The notes under the pieces: generated by a model | What the model saw: the letters and a program-made list of their open reading frames with translations, nothing else | What the model was told of the DNA's origin: nothing | The model's database searches: none | Shown here: positions 38,607-46,831 of the stretch, one piece after another | Numbering within the stretch: position 1 is the stretch's first letter | Layout: every line of letters starts with the position of its first letter | Assembly: GCA_016713765.1 (NCBI GenBank) | Contig: JADJON010000003.1 | Span: 434,001 to 498,000 of the forward strand | Direction: 5' to 3' | Origin: Bacteroidota bacterium | GTDB lineage: Bacteria; Bacteroidota; Bacteroidia; AKYH767-A; 2013-40CM-41-45 | DNA length: 64,000 nt | Program-made: the position numbers and the translations under genes

Positions 38607-39391
38607 CGGTGGTCCCGCTTGCCGGCGCCCATTCCCTGAAGTCTTAATTCCGTCTTCATGCGCAATTCCAGCTCGGGCTGTAAGCGTTCTCCGACCGGTT
38701 CGATCAATTCACGGCCGGTAGCTTTCGGGCTCTTGACCTTGGGCGAGATCGGATAGGCATTCATCTCTTCGGCCGGATAGGGCTCCAACAAAGTTGTGAT
38801 CTCCTGCAAGTGCTCGGCCCGCAACCAGCGGCGTTCGTCCCGCTCGTGCAGAATGACCGGACTGCGATGGTGAGGGATCTTTTGTAGCAAAGGATTGGCC
38901 GTTGTCGTGATGATGGCGAAAGAGTGCACCTCCTGTTCCGTTTCCGGATTCTTCCAAACATCCCAGATACCGGCGAAAGCGAATGGACGACGGTACAGAT
39001 ATACCAAATGCGGCTTGTCCAGTCCCTCTGCATAGCTGCCCTCGATGAAAGCATCGGCGATCACCAGGCAACGCTGAGAACGGATCGGCTTCCGGAAAGA
39101 CGGCTTGCTGATGATACCCTTGCCGCCTTTGTAGTCCGGATCATTGTCCATGTTGCCGTCACCTTCCGCGCGTGCATTGAACAGGTACATGCGCTTCTTC
39201 GCCCAGAAAGGTGTCATCCCGAAGGTGAAGAACTGGAGCTCGTTGGGTTTGTCGTTGGTGATTACCGGCGCGAGGCTGCCGGGTCCCAGGTTAAAGTTCG
39301 GCTGAAAATCAAAAGGCAATTGCGCAGCAGTAACCTGAAATCGCTTTTCGATTTCCTCGACAGATGCAACAACGACATAGCGACCGCACAT
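38600..39391 (-). CDS. SRAP-family abasic-site protein (YedK/HMCES-like)
   Basis: 263-residue protein that shields abasic sites in single-stranded DNA by covalent thiazolidine linkage through Cys2. The start MCGRYVV exposes the catalytic Cys after Met removal. Also visible are NLGPGSLAPVITN, FNARAEG, RSQRCLVIADAFIEG, FAFAGIWDVWKN, FAIITTTANPLL and IPHHRSPVIL. The length is typical. It is transcribed alone from minus; its upstream side carries heptad repeats and the second REP-like palindrome. Confidence 0.93.
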   Translation of the reverse strand: MCGRYVVVASVEEIEKRFQVTAAQLPFDFQPNFNLGPGSLAPVITNDKPNELQFFTFGMTPFWAKKRMYLFNARAEGDGNMDNDPDYKGGKGIISKPSFRKPIRSQRCLVIADAFIEGSYAEGLDKPHLVYLYRRPFAFAGIWDVWKNPETEQEVHSFAIITTTANPLLQKIPHHRSPVILHERDERRWLRAEHLQEITTLLEPYPAEEMNAYPISPKVKSPKATGRELIEPVGERLQPELELRMKTELRLQGMGAGKRDHRH

Positions 39392-39395
39392 GATG

Positions 39396-39649
39396 GGGTT
39401 CCGGGTTTCCTGCCTGCGCTAAAGCTTCGGCAGGCAGTAGGGTTTGGGGTTTGGTGGTTCCTGCTCTTGTTTGAGGTTAGGTGGTTCAGAAGGGTTCGGA
39501 GTCGGAATGTGGAAGGAAATGAAGTTAGCAGGAATTAGTAACTGGTAATTAGTAACTGGAAACTGGAAGTTAAGCAATAATCACCATCATACAAAATCTA
39601 GTTACTAGTTACCAGTTACTAGTTACCAGTTACTAGTTACCAGTTTCTA
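39396..39649. repeat. Heptanucleotide repeat tract between the SRAP gene and paaY
   Basis: Units of 7 bases occur at 39396-39409 (GGGTTCC, GGGTTTC), 39440-39460 (GGGTTTG, GGGTTTG, GTGGTTC), 39531-39572 (GGAATTA, GTAACTG, GTAATTA, GTAACTG, GAAACTG, GAAGTTA) and 39601-39649 (GTTACTA and GTTACCA alternating, seven units). The last group runs into the paaY stop codon, which is its final CTA read on minus. No gene is seen here. Confidence 0.85.
39409..39434. repeat. REP-like palindrome, copy 2
   Basis: 26-bp palindrome with arms CCTGCC and GGCAGG and the same CGCTAAAGCT core as the copy at 19625-19650, with two base differences. It lies about 800 bases from the RAYT-like gene. Confidence 0.75.
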
Positions 39650-40243
39650 TTTCCCAGCTTCCTTCTTCCAATTCGCATAAACCATTTCCTGTCTTGGCCG
39701 ATTGGGTTCTACTTCGGTGAGTGGTTCGCAGGCTTGCAGGGTTTGGTGCAATTCCGACGGTAGGCGCTGGTAGAGGCGGGTTCCTTCGGTTTTCCAGGCG
39801 AGCATTTCATCGCTGACCTCCTTAATGATCTTCGCGGGATTGCCTACGGCGATCTTCCGATCGGGGATCTCCATTCCTTCGGGAACAAAGGCGAGTGCAC
39901 CGACGATACAGCCCTCCCCCACTTTCACGTTATCCATGACCACCGCGTTCATACCCACCAGGCTATTCCTCCCGATCGAAGCGCCGTGTATGATGGCTCC
40001 GTATCCGATGTGCGCTCCTTCTCGCAGATAAACCGTAATGCCGGGAAACATGTGCACGATGCAATTCTCCTGCACGTTACAACCGTCCTCGATAACGATC
40101 CCACCCCAATCGCCCCGAATGGCTGCGCCCGGACCGATGTACACATCTTTACCGATGATCACATTCCCGATGATCACCGCCGATGGGTGCACGAAACTGC
40201 TCGGATGCACGACAGGACGGAAGCCATTGAATTGGTAGAACAT
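39647..40243 (-). CDS. paaY: PaaY-like gamma-carbonic-anhydrase/hexapeptide-repeat protein
   Basis: 198-residue left-handed beta-helix protein built of hexapeptide repeats, e.g. VIIGNVIIGKDVYIGPGAAI and SIGRNSLVGMNAVVMDNVKV. Metal-ligand type histidines occur (VHMFPGI, AHIGYGAIIHGA). In phenylacetate pathways PaaY acts as a thioesterase removing dead-end CoA products; closely related proteins are gamma carbonic anhydrases or CaiE-like. The context (paaJ, paaI, paaH upstream) supports PaaY. The IS481-family element now separates it from paaJ. Confidence 0.8.
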   Translation of the reverse strand: MFYQFNGFRPVVHPSSFVHPSAVIIGNVIIGKDVYIGPGAAIRGDWGGIVIEDGCNVQENCIVHMFPGITVYLREGAHIGYGAIIHGASIGRNSLVGMNAVVMDNVKVGEGCIVGALAFVPEGMEIPDRKIAVGNPAKIIKEVSDEMLAWKTEGTRLYQRLPSELHQTLQACEPLTEVEPNRPRQEMVYANWKKEAGK

Positions 40244-40252
40244 TTGGTGGGG

Positions 40253-40357
40253 AGTGAATAGTGAATAGTGAACAGTGAACAGTGAACAGTGAACAGTGAA
40301 CAGTGAACAGTGAATAGTGAATAGTGAATAGTGAATAGCGAATAGCGAATAGCGAAT
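40253..40357. repeat. Tandem heptamer array (AGTGAAY/AGCGAAT) x15
   Basis: Fifteen contiguous 7-base units: two AGTGAAT, six AGTGAAC, four AGTGAAT and three AGCGAAT. It begins 10 bases upstream of the paaY start. The same heptamers appear inverted at 52174-52222. Confidence 0.95.
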
Positions 40358-40380
40358 AGTACTTAGTTTCTAATTTCTAG

Positions 40381-40560
40381 TTACCAATTACTAGTTACCA
40401 ATTACTAGTTACCAATTACTAGTTACCAATTACTAGTTACCAATTACTAGTTACCAATTACTAGTTACCAATTACTAGTTACCAATTACTAGTTACCAAT
40501 TACTAGTTACCAATTACTAGTTACCAATTACTAGTTACCAATTACTAGTTACCAATTACT
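40381..40560. repeat. Tandem 14-bp repeat (TTACCAATTACTAG), about 13 copies
   Basis: 180 bases of near-perfect repeat, each 14-mer being two 7-mers (TTACCAA and TTACTAG). There are no spacers, so it is not a CRISPR array. Confidence 0.95.
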
Positions 40561-40609
40561 AATTTCTAATTATCTGTAATAGTTAGAACTTCACCTGACA
40601 GACAGGGTT

Positions 40610-40673
40610 GGTTAAAAGTTATTTCCGGTCTGACGGATTTTTAAGGATCCGTCGCCCGGAATAACTTTTAACC
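40610..40673 (-). terminator. Long hairpin at the 3' end of the IS transposase
   Basis: Outer arms GGTTAAAAGTTATTTCCGG (40610-40628) and CCGGAATAACTTTTAACC (40656-40673) pair over 18 bases with one bulge, and inner arms ACGGAT (40633-40638) and ATCCGT (40647-40652) extend the stem. The transposase stop codon lies inside the right arm, so the structure would terminate its mRNA and may limit read-through. Confidence 0.7.
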
Positions 40674-41714
40674 GGTTGCTAATTTATCGAGCATTTTACT
40701 TTGCGCCAAGGGTATGCTGTCCAGGAATGTCTCCATTGGTGTTTTACCAAAGCAGTATTTTCCGGTGTGTGTCCTTTCACAGTTGTACTCTTCTATCCAC
40801 TGATCCAGATCCTTCTGTAATTCCTCCAGCGATCCAAAGACCTTTTTTCGGAAGGCAACCGCATAAAACTCGTTCTGGATTGTCCGATGGAAGCGTTCGC
40901 AGATGCCGTTGGTTTGAGGATGCCGGGCCTTGGTACGGCTATGATCGATATCCTCCAGTGTCAGATAAAGACTGTACTCATGACTCTCCCGCTTGCCGTT
41001 GTACTCTGTACCCCGGTCTGTGAGTACCCGAAGCAGCGGCAAGCCATGCTCCTCAAAGAATGGTAGCACCTTGTCGTTGAGCATATCGGCTGCCGTCAAG
41101 GCGTTCTTACGGTCATACAATTTGGCAAAGGCTACTTTGCTGTAGGTGTCGATGAAGGTTTGCTGGTAAATCCGGCCTACACCCTTGATATTGCCCACAT
41201 AATACGTGTCCTGGGCTCCAAGGTAACCGGGGTGTTCGGTTTCAATCTCGCCAATGGCTTCCTGCTGTTCCCGTTTCTTTTCCATGGCAACCAGTTGCGC
41301 TTCGGTGAGAATCAGTCCGTCTTGAGCCACTTTCGCCTCCAAAGCGCTCAGACGCTTGGCAAAGGTCTCCAGATCATGCCGCATCCAGATATACCGTACC
41401 CCGGCCGGTGAAACAGAAATCCCCTTCTTACGCAACTCGTTCGATGCACGAAGCTGACCGTAGGCCGGATAGTCGGTGGCCATCTGTACGATGGCGTTCT
41501 CCCAGGCTATATCCATCCGATTGGCCAGTATCGGCTTCTTCCGACTGATCTCCTGCAGAGCCGTCTCCCCACCGGTATCGTACAACTCTTTGATCCGATA
41601 GAAACTATCCCGTGAATAGCCCATCACTTTGCACGCCTGGGATACATTACCCAATTGTTCGGCTAACTTCAACAAGCCTAACTTGGTTTTGATTAACTTA
41701 GCTTCTGTATTCAT
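40668..41714 (-). CDS. IS481-family transposase
   Basis: 348-residue DDE transposase. N-terminal helix-turn-helix regions ([40 protein letters not shown]) precede an rve-type catalytic core with Asp in [13 protein letters not shown], Asp in [11 protein letters not shown] and Glu in [19 protein letters not shown]. The full length is intact, so the element may be active. It moves the IS whose ends flank it. Confidence 0.93.
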   Translation of the reverse strand: MNTEAKLIKTKLGLLKLAEQLGNVSQACKVMGYSRDSFYRIKELYDTGGETALQEISRKKPILANRMDIAWENAIVQMATDYPAYGQLRASNELRKKGISVSPAGVRYIWMRHDLETFAKRLSALEAKVAQDGLILTEAQLVAMEKKREQQEAIGEIETEHPGYLGAQDTYYVGNIKGVGRIYQQTFIDTYSKVAFAKLYDRKNALTAADMLNDKVLPFFEEHGLPLLRVLTDRGTEYNGKRESHEYSLYLTLEDIDHSRTKARHPQTNGICERFHRTIQNEFYAVAFRKKVFGSLEELQKDLDQWIEEYNCERTHTGKYCFGKTPMETFLDSIPLAQSKMLDKLATG

Positions 41715-41796
41715 TGTCTGACAGTTTAGGGGTTATTGTTATGTTTCGTATCCTAAAGATAACCCTTATCTGTCAGATTAAATACTAACTAGTACA

Positions 41797-41831
41797 AATT
41801 ATCAATCACTAATCACTAATTACCAATTACC
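41797..41831. repeat. Heptanucleotide repeat block next to the paaJ stop
   Basis: Five units AATTATC, AATCACT, AATCACT, AATTACC, AATTACC, ending 6 bases before the paaJ stop codon and 20 bases beyond the IS end. They probably formed one tract with 40253-40560 before the IS inserted. Confidence 0.8.
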
Positions 41832-41836
41832 CGCTA

Positions 41837-43042
41837 CTATGCTTTCTCGATAATTACCGCATAACCCTGACCGACGCCTATGCACATGGTGACGAGGGCA
41901 TAGCGTTGGTTGCGATGATGGAGTTCACGGGCGGCTGAGCCGAGTATGCGTGCTCCGCTCATGCCGAGGGGATGTCCCAAGGCGATGGCTCCTCCGTTGG
42001 GATTGATGCGGGGATCGTCGTCGGCTAGTCCCCAGGAACGGATACAGGCCAATGATTGCGCGGCAAAGGCCTCGTTCAACTCGAGGATACCGATGTCGTT
42101 CCAGCTCAAGCCGGCTTTTTTCAGGCAACGGTTGGCTGCCTCTACCGGTCCGATGCCCATGATGCGCGGTTCGACGCCGACTGCTGCACCCGTTACGACA
42201 CGTGCCAGAGGTTTCAGCTTATGTCGCTTTAATCCGGCTTCGGACGCGATCAACATGGCCGCGGCGCCATCGTTCAAACCGGAAGCGTTTCCTGCCGTTA
42301 CCGATCCATTCTTGCGAAAGGCGGGTTTCAATCGGGCGAGCGTTTCGAGGGACGAATCCGGTTTCATGAATTCATCGCGCCCGAAGAGCAAGGGGTCGCC
42401 TTTCTTTTGCGGTATTGAAACCAGAACGATCTCTTCCTGTAACCGGCCACGTTCGTATGCTGCCTTCGCCTTCATTTGGGAATGCAGCGCGAAGCGGTCC
42501 TGATCTTCTCTGGAAATCGTATCACGATCGACCAGGTTCTCGGCTGTTTCACCCATCGCGTCCGTGCCGAAGCGTTCCTTCATGACCGGGTTGACAAACC
42601 TCCAGCCAAAGGAAGAATCGAACAATTGCGCGTCCCGACCATAGGGCGTGGAGGTTTTGGACATGATCCAGGGTCCGCGGGTCATATGCTCCACGCCACC
42701 AGCGACCATGAGGTCGGCATCGCCGGTCATGATGACGCGGGAAGCACTCATAGCGGCCGAGAGTCCCGAAGCGCAAAGCCGGTTCACGGTTTCACCAGGC
42801 ACGGTGACCGGATAACCTGCCATGAGCAAGGCCATACGGGCTACGTTCCGGTTGTCTTCGCCGGCCTGGTTGGCACAGCCCATGATCACATCACCGATCA
42901 TCGCGGGATCGGCCGAGGGGTTTCGTTTGAGGAGTTCCTGTAAGACAATCACCGCCAGGTCGTCGGCACGTACGGATGACAGCGTTCCCGCAAAACTGCC
43001 GATCGGCGTCCGGATACTGTCAACGATATAAGCTTGCTGCAT
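41837..43042 (-). CDS. paaJ: 3-oxoadipyl-CoA/acetyl-CoA C-acyltransferase (PaaJ/PcaF-like thiolase)
   Basis: 401-residue thiolase that cleaves 3-oxoacyl-CoA with CoA. The nucleophilic Cys is in VNRLCASGLSAAM (about residue 90), and GCANQAGEDNRNVARMA is the signature of the PaaJ/PcaF subgroup. GNASGLNDGAAAM, ELNEAFAAQSLA, NPNGGAIALGHPLGMSGAR (active His) and TMCIGVGQGYA (second Cys) follow. The terminal reaction in phenylacetate degradation would give acetyl-CoA and succinyl-CoA. It follows paaI by 17 bases. Confidence 0.9.
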   Translation of the reverse strand: MQQAYIVDSIRTPIGSFAGTLSSVRADDLAVIVLQELLKRNPSADPAMIGDVIMGCANQAGEDNRNVARMALLMAGYPVTVPGETVNRLCASGLSAAMSASRVIMTGDADLMVAGGVEHMTRGPWIMSKTSTPYGRDAQLFDSSFGWRFVNPVMKERFGTDAMGETAENLVDRDTISREDQDRFALHSQMKAKAAYERGRLQEEIVLVSIPQKKGDPLLFGRDEFMKPDSSLETLARLKPAFRKNGSVTAGNASGLNDGAAAMLIASEAGLKRHKLKPLARVVTGAAVGVEPRIMGIGPVEAANRCLKKAGLSWNDIGILELNEAFAAQSLACIRSWGLADDDPRINPNGGAIALGHPLGMSGARILGSAARELHHRNQRYALVTMCIGVGQGYAVIIEKA

Positions 43043-43059
43043 AATCAGGTTGTTCGGGA

Positions 43060-43482
43060 TCAGACATCCCAGTCGTGGCTCGTGCGGTAAACGGTTCCCT
43101 TGAAGAGGGCAACGGTCTTTCCGTCCTGCCGGGTGATGGTGATATAATACACGCCGATCTTGTCGCTCAAAGACACCTCTTCCGCGGTCGCGGTAATAAC
43201 ATCGCCTGTACGGAGGGCAACCGTATGCGAGATCGAAGTCTCAACCGAGACCGCCCTGCGTCCATGACCATTCGACGCAAAGGCCAGGGCGCTGTCGGCC
43301 AGTGAATAGGTGATCCCGCCGTGGGCGATCGCGAATCCGTTGGTCATCTCCTGGCGGATGGTCATGCGCAGCACGCATCGGCCGGTGGCGACTTCCAGAC
43401 GTTCGATGCCGAGCCATTGGCTGAACGCATCGTGGTCATACATGCGGTCAACGACCCGTTCGGCAAGAGGTTTATCGGACAT
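43060..43482 (-). CDS. paaI: Hotdog-fold thioesterase PaaI
   Basis: 140-residue PaaI-type acyl-CoA thioesterase. The hotdog fold signature MTNGFAIAHGGITYSLADSA (about residues 45-65) and SVETSISHTVALRTGDVITA are visible. It relieves CoA sequestration by hydrolysing hydroxyphenylacetyl-CoA type products. It is 9 bases downstream of the HerA-like ATPase gene and 17 bases upstream of paaJ. Confidence 0.88.
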   Translation of the reverse strand: MSDKPLAERVVDRMYDHDAFSQWLGIERLEVATGRCVLRMTIRQEMTNGFAIAHGGITYSLADSALAFASNGHGRRAVSVETSISHTVALRTGDVITATAEEVSLSDKIGVYYITITRQDGKTVALFKGTVYRTSHDWDV

Positions 43483-43491
43483 TGGGCTAAA

Positions 43492-45030
43492 TTATCTGCG
43501 TCGGCTGGGTTTTCCAAGGAAGGCGCCGAGCAAACCTCGGGTCAGTTCCCGTGCAACTGTTTTGACAAGCGGATTCTTCGTCGCCGAGACGATGCTGTCG
43601 AGGATCCCGCCGCCGGCCGATTCTTTTTCTACTTTTTTCTGCTGTGCCGGTTGATCTTCGGCAGCACTTTCCTGATCAGCCTGACGGTCGAACTTTCCCT
43701 TCAGGATTTCATAGGCGCTCTCGCGATCGACTGATTCATTGTAAGCACCCGCAAGCGGTGATCGACGCACGATCTCGTCCTGTTCGGAAGGCGTGAGCAC
43801 GTCCATGCGGGAACGCGGTGCGCAGAGCAGGGTATGAACGAGTGGCGTAGGAATACCCTTCTCATTCAGCACCGTGACGAGCGCTTCCCCGATTCCGAGG
43901 CCGGTGAGCAGTTCTTCGGTCTGATAGTAGTTCGTTTCGGGATAGTTCTGCGCAACGAGTTTGATGTCTTTCCGGTCTTTTGCCGTGAAAGCACGAAGCG
44001 CATGCTGGAACTTCGCACCGAGCTGACTCAGGATGATATCGGGAATATCGGAAGGCACCTGCGTGCAGAAGTACAAGCCGACACCTTTGGAGCGGATCAG
44101 CTTGACGACCGTTTCCAACTGGTCCATCAGCGTCTTGGTCGCGTCGCGGAAAACGAGGTGCGCTTCGTCGATGAAGATGGCCAGCTTCGGAGCGGCCTTA
44201 TCGCCCATCTCCGGAAACTTCTGATAGATCTCCGCCAGCAGGCAGAGCATGAAAGTCGAGAAGAGCTTGGGCTTGTCCTGGATATCGCACAAGCGAAGTA
44301 CATTGATCCGTCCCTTCGCAGGATCATCCGACAGGAAATCCTCCACATCGAACGATCGTTCTCCAAAAAAGCGGTCGGCGCCCTGCTGTTCGACCTCGAG
44401 TAGTTTTCGGAAGATCACACCCGCGCTCGTGGTACTGATTTGTCCGTATTGTTTGACTTTCTCCTTACCCTCCTCTGTCAGGAAGCGCAAGGCTTCGCGA
44501 AAGTCCTTGATATCGAGCAAGGGCAAACGGTTGTCATCACAATAGGAAAATACGATGGTCACGACGCCCTGTTGATTCTCGTTCAACTCGAGGATCTTGG
44601 AGAACAGGACGGGGCCGAATTCCGAGACGGTCGCCCGCAGCCGGACACCCTTTTCTTCCGAAATGGAAAACAGTTCTACCGGTGCAGCAAAGGGTTGCCA
44701 GGCCTGACCGATCAGTTGATGACGTTCTTCGATCTTCGCATTGGAAGTGCCCGGTTGCGCAATGCCGCTGAGGTCGCCTTTGATGTCCATGAGCAGGACA
44801 TTGACGCCCTGCTCCGACAGACTTTCCGCGAATTGCTGGATCGTCTTGGTCTTTCCCGTACCGGTTGCCCCGGCGATCAAACCATGACGGTTGACCGTAG
44901 CCAGGGGAATACGTACCTGCGTACCCGGAACTGCCTTGCCATCCAGCATCGCGGCACCCAGCAGGATGCTCTTTTGCTGAAATCCATAGCCGGCAGCAAT
45001 ATCCTGTTTGAACTCTTCCGTTGTTGCCAT
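43492..45030 (-). CDS. HerA/FtsK-like ATPase of the DUF853 (YjgR) family
   Basis: 512-residue P-loop ATPase. Walker A is in GLIAGATGTGKTKTIQQFA (about residue 55), Walker B region VNVLLMDIKGDLSGIAQ and the second acidic site AIFIDEAHLVFRDA follow, then VGLYFCTQVPSDIPDIILSQ. The C-terminal ~90 residues are charged and Gln/Glu-rich (QADQESAAEDQPAQQKKVEK). The family (YjgR) is of unclear function, probably a nucleic-acid or protein-complex motor. Its position, 13 bases after paaH and 9 before paaI, is inside the phenylacetate operon. Confidence 0.88.
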   Translation of the reverse strand: MATTEEFKQDIAAGYGFQQKSILLGAAMLDGKAVPGTQVRIPLATVNRHGLIAGATGTGKTKTIQQFAESLSEQGVNVLLMDIKGDLSGIAQPGTSNAKIEERHQLIGQAWQPFAAPVELFSISEEKGVRLRATVSEFGPVLFSKILELNENQQGVVTIVFSYCDDNRLPLLDIKDFREALRFLTEEGKEKVKQYGQISTTSAGVIFRKLLEVEQQGADRFFGERSFDVEDFLSDDPAKGRINVLRLCDIQDKPKLFSTFMLCLLAEIYQKFPEMGDKAAPKLAIFIDEAHLVFRDATKTLMDQLETVVKLIRSKGVGLYFCTQVPSDIPDIILSQLGAKFQHALRAFTAKDRKDIKLVAQNYPETNYYQTEELLTGLGIGEALVTVLNEKGIPTPLVHTLLCAPRSRMDVLTPSEQDEIVRRSPLAGAYNESVDRESAYEILKGKFDRQADQESAAEDQPAQQKKVEKESAGGGILDSIVSATKNPLVKTVARELTRGLLGAFLGKPSRRR

Positions 45031-45043
45031 AGCGCCGGAGTAA

Positions 45044-46246
45044 TTATGCGTGGAATTTCTGACCGGATGTGGCCATTTGCTTTAACAAAACACTCGGGCG
45101 GTAACGATCCTCCTCGTAAGTTTCCCGTAGTCCGCGCAGCACATTCAGTACTTTATCAGCCCCGAGTTCGTCGCACCAGCGCAACAGGCCTTTGGGATAA
45201 TTCACACCCTTCGTCATGGCCGTTTCGAGATCGTCGCGGTTTGCGATGCCCATGTGTAAAGCATCCACTGCCTCGTTGATCAGCATCGCGACCACGCGGT
45301 CCACGATCTTCTTACCGAGTGCTTCGTCTTTCACCGGTTCGGGCATGACCGCTTCGTTCGTATAGTCGTAATAACCACGTCCGGTCTTCTTTCCGAACCG
45401 ACCGGCTTCCACTACCCGCTTTTGCGTGAGCGAAGGCCGATAGCGCGGATCATGATACGTTTGTTTCCAAACCGTCTCCGTTACCGTGTAGTTGATGTCG
45501 TTGCCGATCATGTCCATCAGCTCGAAGGGTCCCATGCGGAATCCCCCGAACTCCTTCATGGCCCAATCGATCGTAGCCATACCGGCAGGTCCTTCCGGCA
45601 CACCGTGCCAGCGTTCTTCCAGGATGCGGATCGATTCACCGTAGAATGGCCGGGCGACGCGGTTGACGATGAAGCCGGGCGTATCGCGGACCAGTACGGT
45701 TGCCTTTCCCCAGCCATCGATCAGTTGGCGTGTCGCCTGCACCACTGTTGATTCGGTCTGCAGTGCCGGAATAATCTCGACCAACGGCATGAGCGGTGCG
45801 GGATTGAAAAAGTGGACACCGAGCACACGTTCCGCTTGCTTGCAGGCGGCAGCAATGCTGGTGACGGAAAGCGAAGAAGTGTTGGTGGCGATCACCGCAT
45901 CCGCCGCTACCCAGCGTTCGATCTCCGCGAATACTTTCCGTTTGACATCCAAATCCTCGACAATGGCTTCGATTACCAGCTTGCAGGGCGCGAATGCGTC
46001 CAGGTTGGCGGCATAGTGGATGCGGGAAAGATTGGCTTTCGCCGCTTCGGGCGTCAGTTTTCCCTTGGCTACCAATTTATCCAGTACCTGGTGATGGATC
46101 GCCCGAGCCTTATCCAGCACAGCGGCATTTGCGTCGAGTAGAATCACCCTGTGGCCGGCGCCGGCGGCAACCTGTGCGATGCCATTGCCCATGGTACCGG
46201 CTCCCAGCACGCCAATGGTGGCTTCTTTCGTTATTTCAGTGCTCAT
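45044..46246 (-). CDS. paaH: 3-hydroxyacyl-CoA dehydrogenase (PaaH-like)
   Basis: 400-residue NAD-dependent dehydrogenase. A Rossmann fold at the start (IGVLGAGTMGNGIAQVAAG), NTSSLSVTSIAAACKQAERV, VHFFNPAPLMPLVEIIP and VRDTPGFIVNRVARPFYGES define the NAD-binding half, and two 3HCDH C-terminal segments follow (GPFELMDMIGNDINY; ALHMGIANRDDLETAMTKGV). In the phenylacetate pathway it oxidises 3-hydroxyadipyl-CoA. A minus-strand TACTTTTG at 46262-46255 is a consensus -7 box 8 bases before the ATG. It is the first gene of the minus-strand cluster. Confidence 0.9.
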   Translation of the reverse strand: MSTEITKEATIGVLGAGTMGNGIAQVAAGAGHRVILLDANAAVLDKARAIHHQVLDKLVAKGKLTPEAAKANLSRIHYAANLDAFAPCKLVIEAIVEDLDVKRKVFAEIERWVAADAVIATNTSSLSVTSIAAACKQAERVLGVHFFNPAPLMPLVEIIPALQTESTVVQATRQLIDGWGKATVLVRDTPGFIVNRVARPFYGESIRILEERWHGVPEGPAGMATIDWAMKEFGGFRMGPFELMDMIGNDINYTVTETVWKQTYHDPRYRPSLTQKRVVEAGRFGKKTGRGYYDYTNEAVMPEPVKDEALGKKIVDRVVAMLINEAVDALHMGIANRDDLETAMTKGVNYPKGLLRWCDELGADKVLNVLRGLRETYEEDRYRPSVLLKQMATSGQKFHA

Positions 46247-46374
46247 TCGAAGTACAAAAGTAGCAATAAATCGAGGGTGCCATTTTTACACGGTATCGCC
46301 CGATTAGTCATATCTTATTGAATATTAAGTATTTAAATGAATGTCGCCAATTTGAAGAAAAGCATCGGCTGGTA

Positions 46375-46406
46375 TTTGGTTCAATAGTTCCGGAATCGTA
46401 TATTTG
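46375..46406 (+). promoter_or_regulatory. Bacteroidota-type promoter of rpsT
   Basis: TTTG at 46375-46378, a 20-base spacer and TATATTTG at 46399-46406 match the consensus exactly, leaving a leader of about 45 bases before rpsT. Confidence 0.8.
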
Positions 46407-46456
46407 CACTCCTTTTCCGCGATATTGGCGGAATTTACCAACAGCATTCATTACCC

Positions 46457-46711
46457 ATGGCGAATCATAAATCAGCATTGAAGCGCATCCGCAACAGCGA
46501 AGCGAAGCGCAACCGCAACCGTTACCAGGCTAAAACGATGCGTAACGCTTTGAAGAATTTCCGTTTGTTGAAGAACAAGAAAGAAGCAGCAGCCGCACTT
46601 CCGGGACTTGCCTCCATGCTGGACCGTCTTGCCAAGAAAAACGTCATTCACAAGAACAAGGCGTCCAACCTGAAGAGCGAGTTGGCCATCCACATGAACC
46701 ACCTGAGCTGA
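46457..46711 (+). CDS. rpsT: 30S ribosomal protein S20
   Basis: 84-residue basic ribosomal protein that binds 16S rRNA early in 30S assembly. It has the conserved [19 protein letters not shown]-terminus and [16 protein letters not shown] near the C-terminus. It has its own consensus promoter and a strong terminator, as is usual for this autonomous gene. Confidence 0.97.
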   Translation: MANHKSALKRIRNSEAKRNRNRYQAKTMRNALKNFRLLKNKKEAAAALPGLASMLDRLAKKNVIHKNKASNLKSELAIHMNHLS

Positions 46712-46731
46712 TCAGTTCAACGATATTCCTG

Positions 46732-46765
46732 AAAAGGCTGTCTTTCCCGACAGCCTTTTTTTTTG
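46732..46765 (+). terminator. Hairpin terminator after rpsT
   Basis: A 9-bp stem (AAGGCTGTC, loop TTTCC, GACAGCCTT) is followed by a run of T. Confidence 0.9.
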
Positions 46766-46831
46766 GCCCTGCTGAATTATTCCGCATCTATTGGATGCAG
46801 CATTGCAGACGACTCGCCAACTTGCCCGACC

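Larger units (their letters stand above)
40595..41776 (-). mobile_element. IS481-family insertion sequence
   Basis: About 1.18 kb with one transposase gene. Imperfect terminal inverted repeats are visible: CTGACAGACAGGGTT at 40595-40609 and, read on the other strand, CTGACAGATAAGGGTT at 41776-41761. No clear target duplication could be identified, since the flanks (TTCAC and ATTAA) differ. It sits within a heptad-repeat region between paaJ and paaY. Confidence 0.8.

Noticed and set aside
40381..40560. Possible CRISPR array
   Set aside because: The units are head-to-tail 14-mers with no spacers, and no cas genes are nearby.
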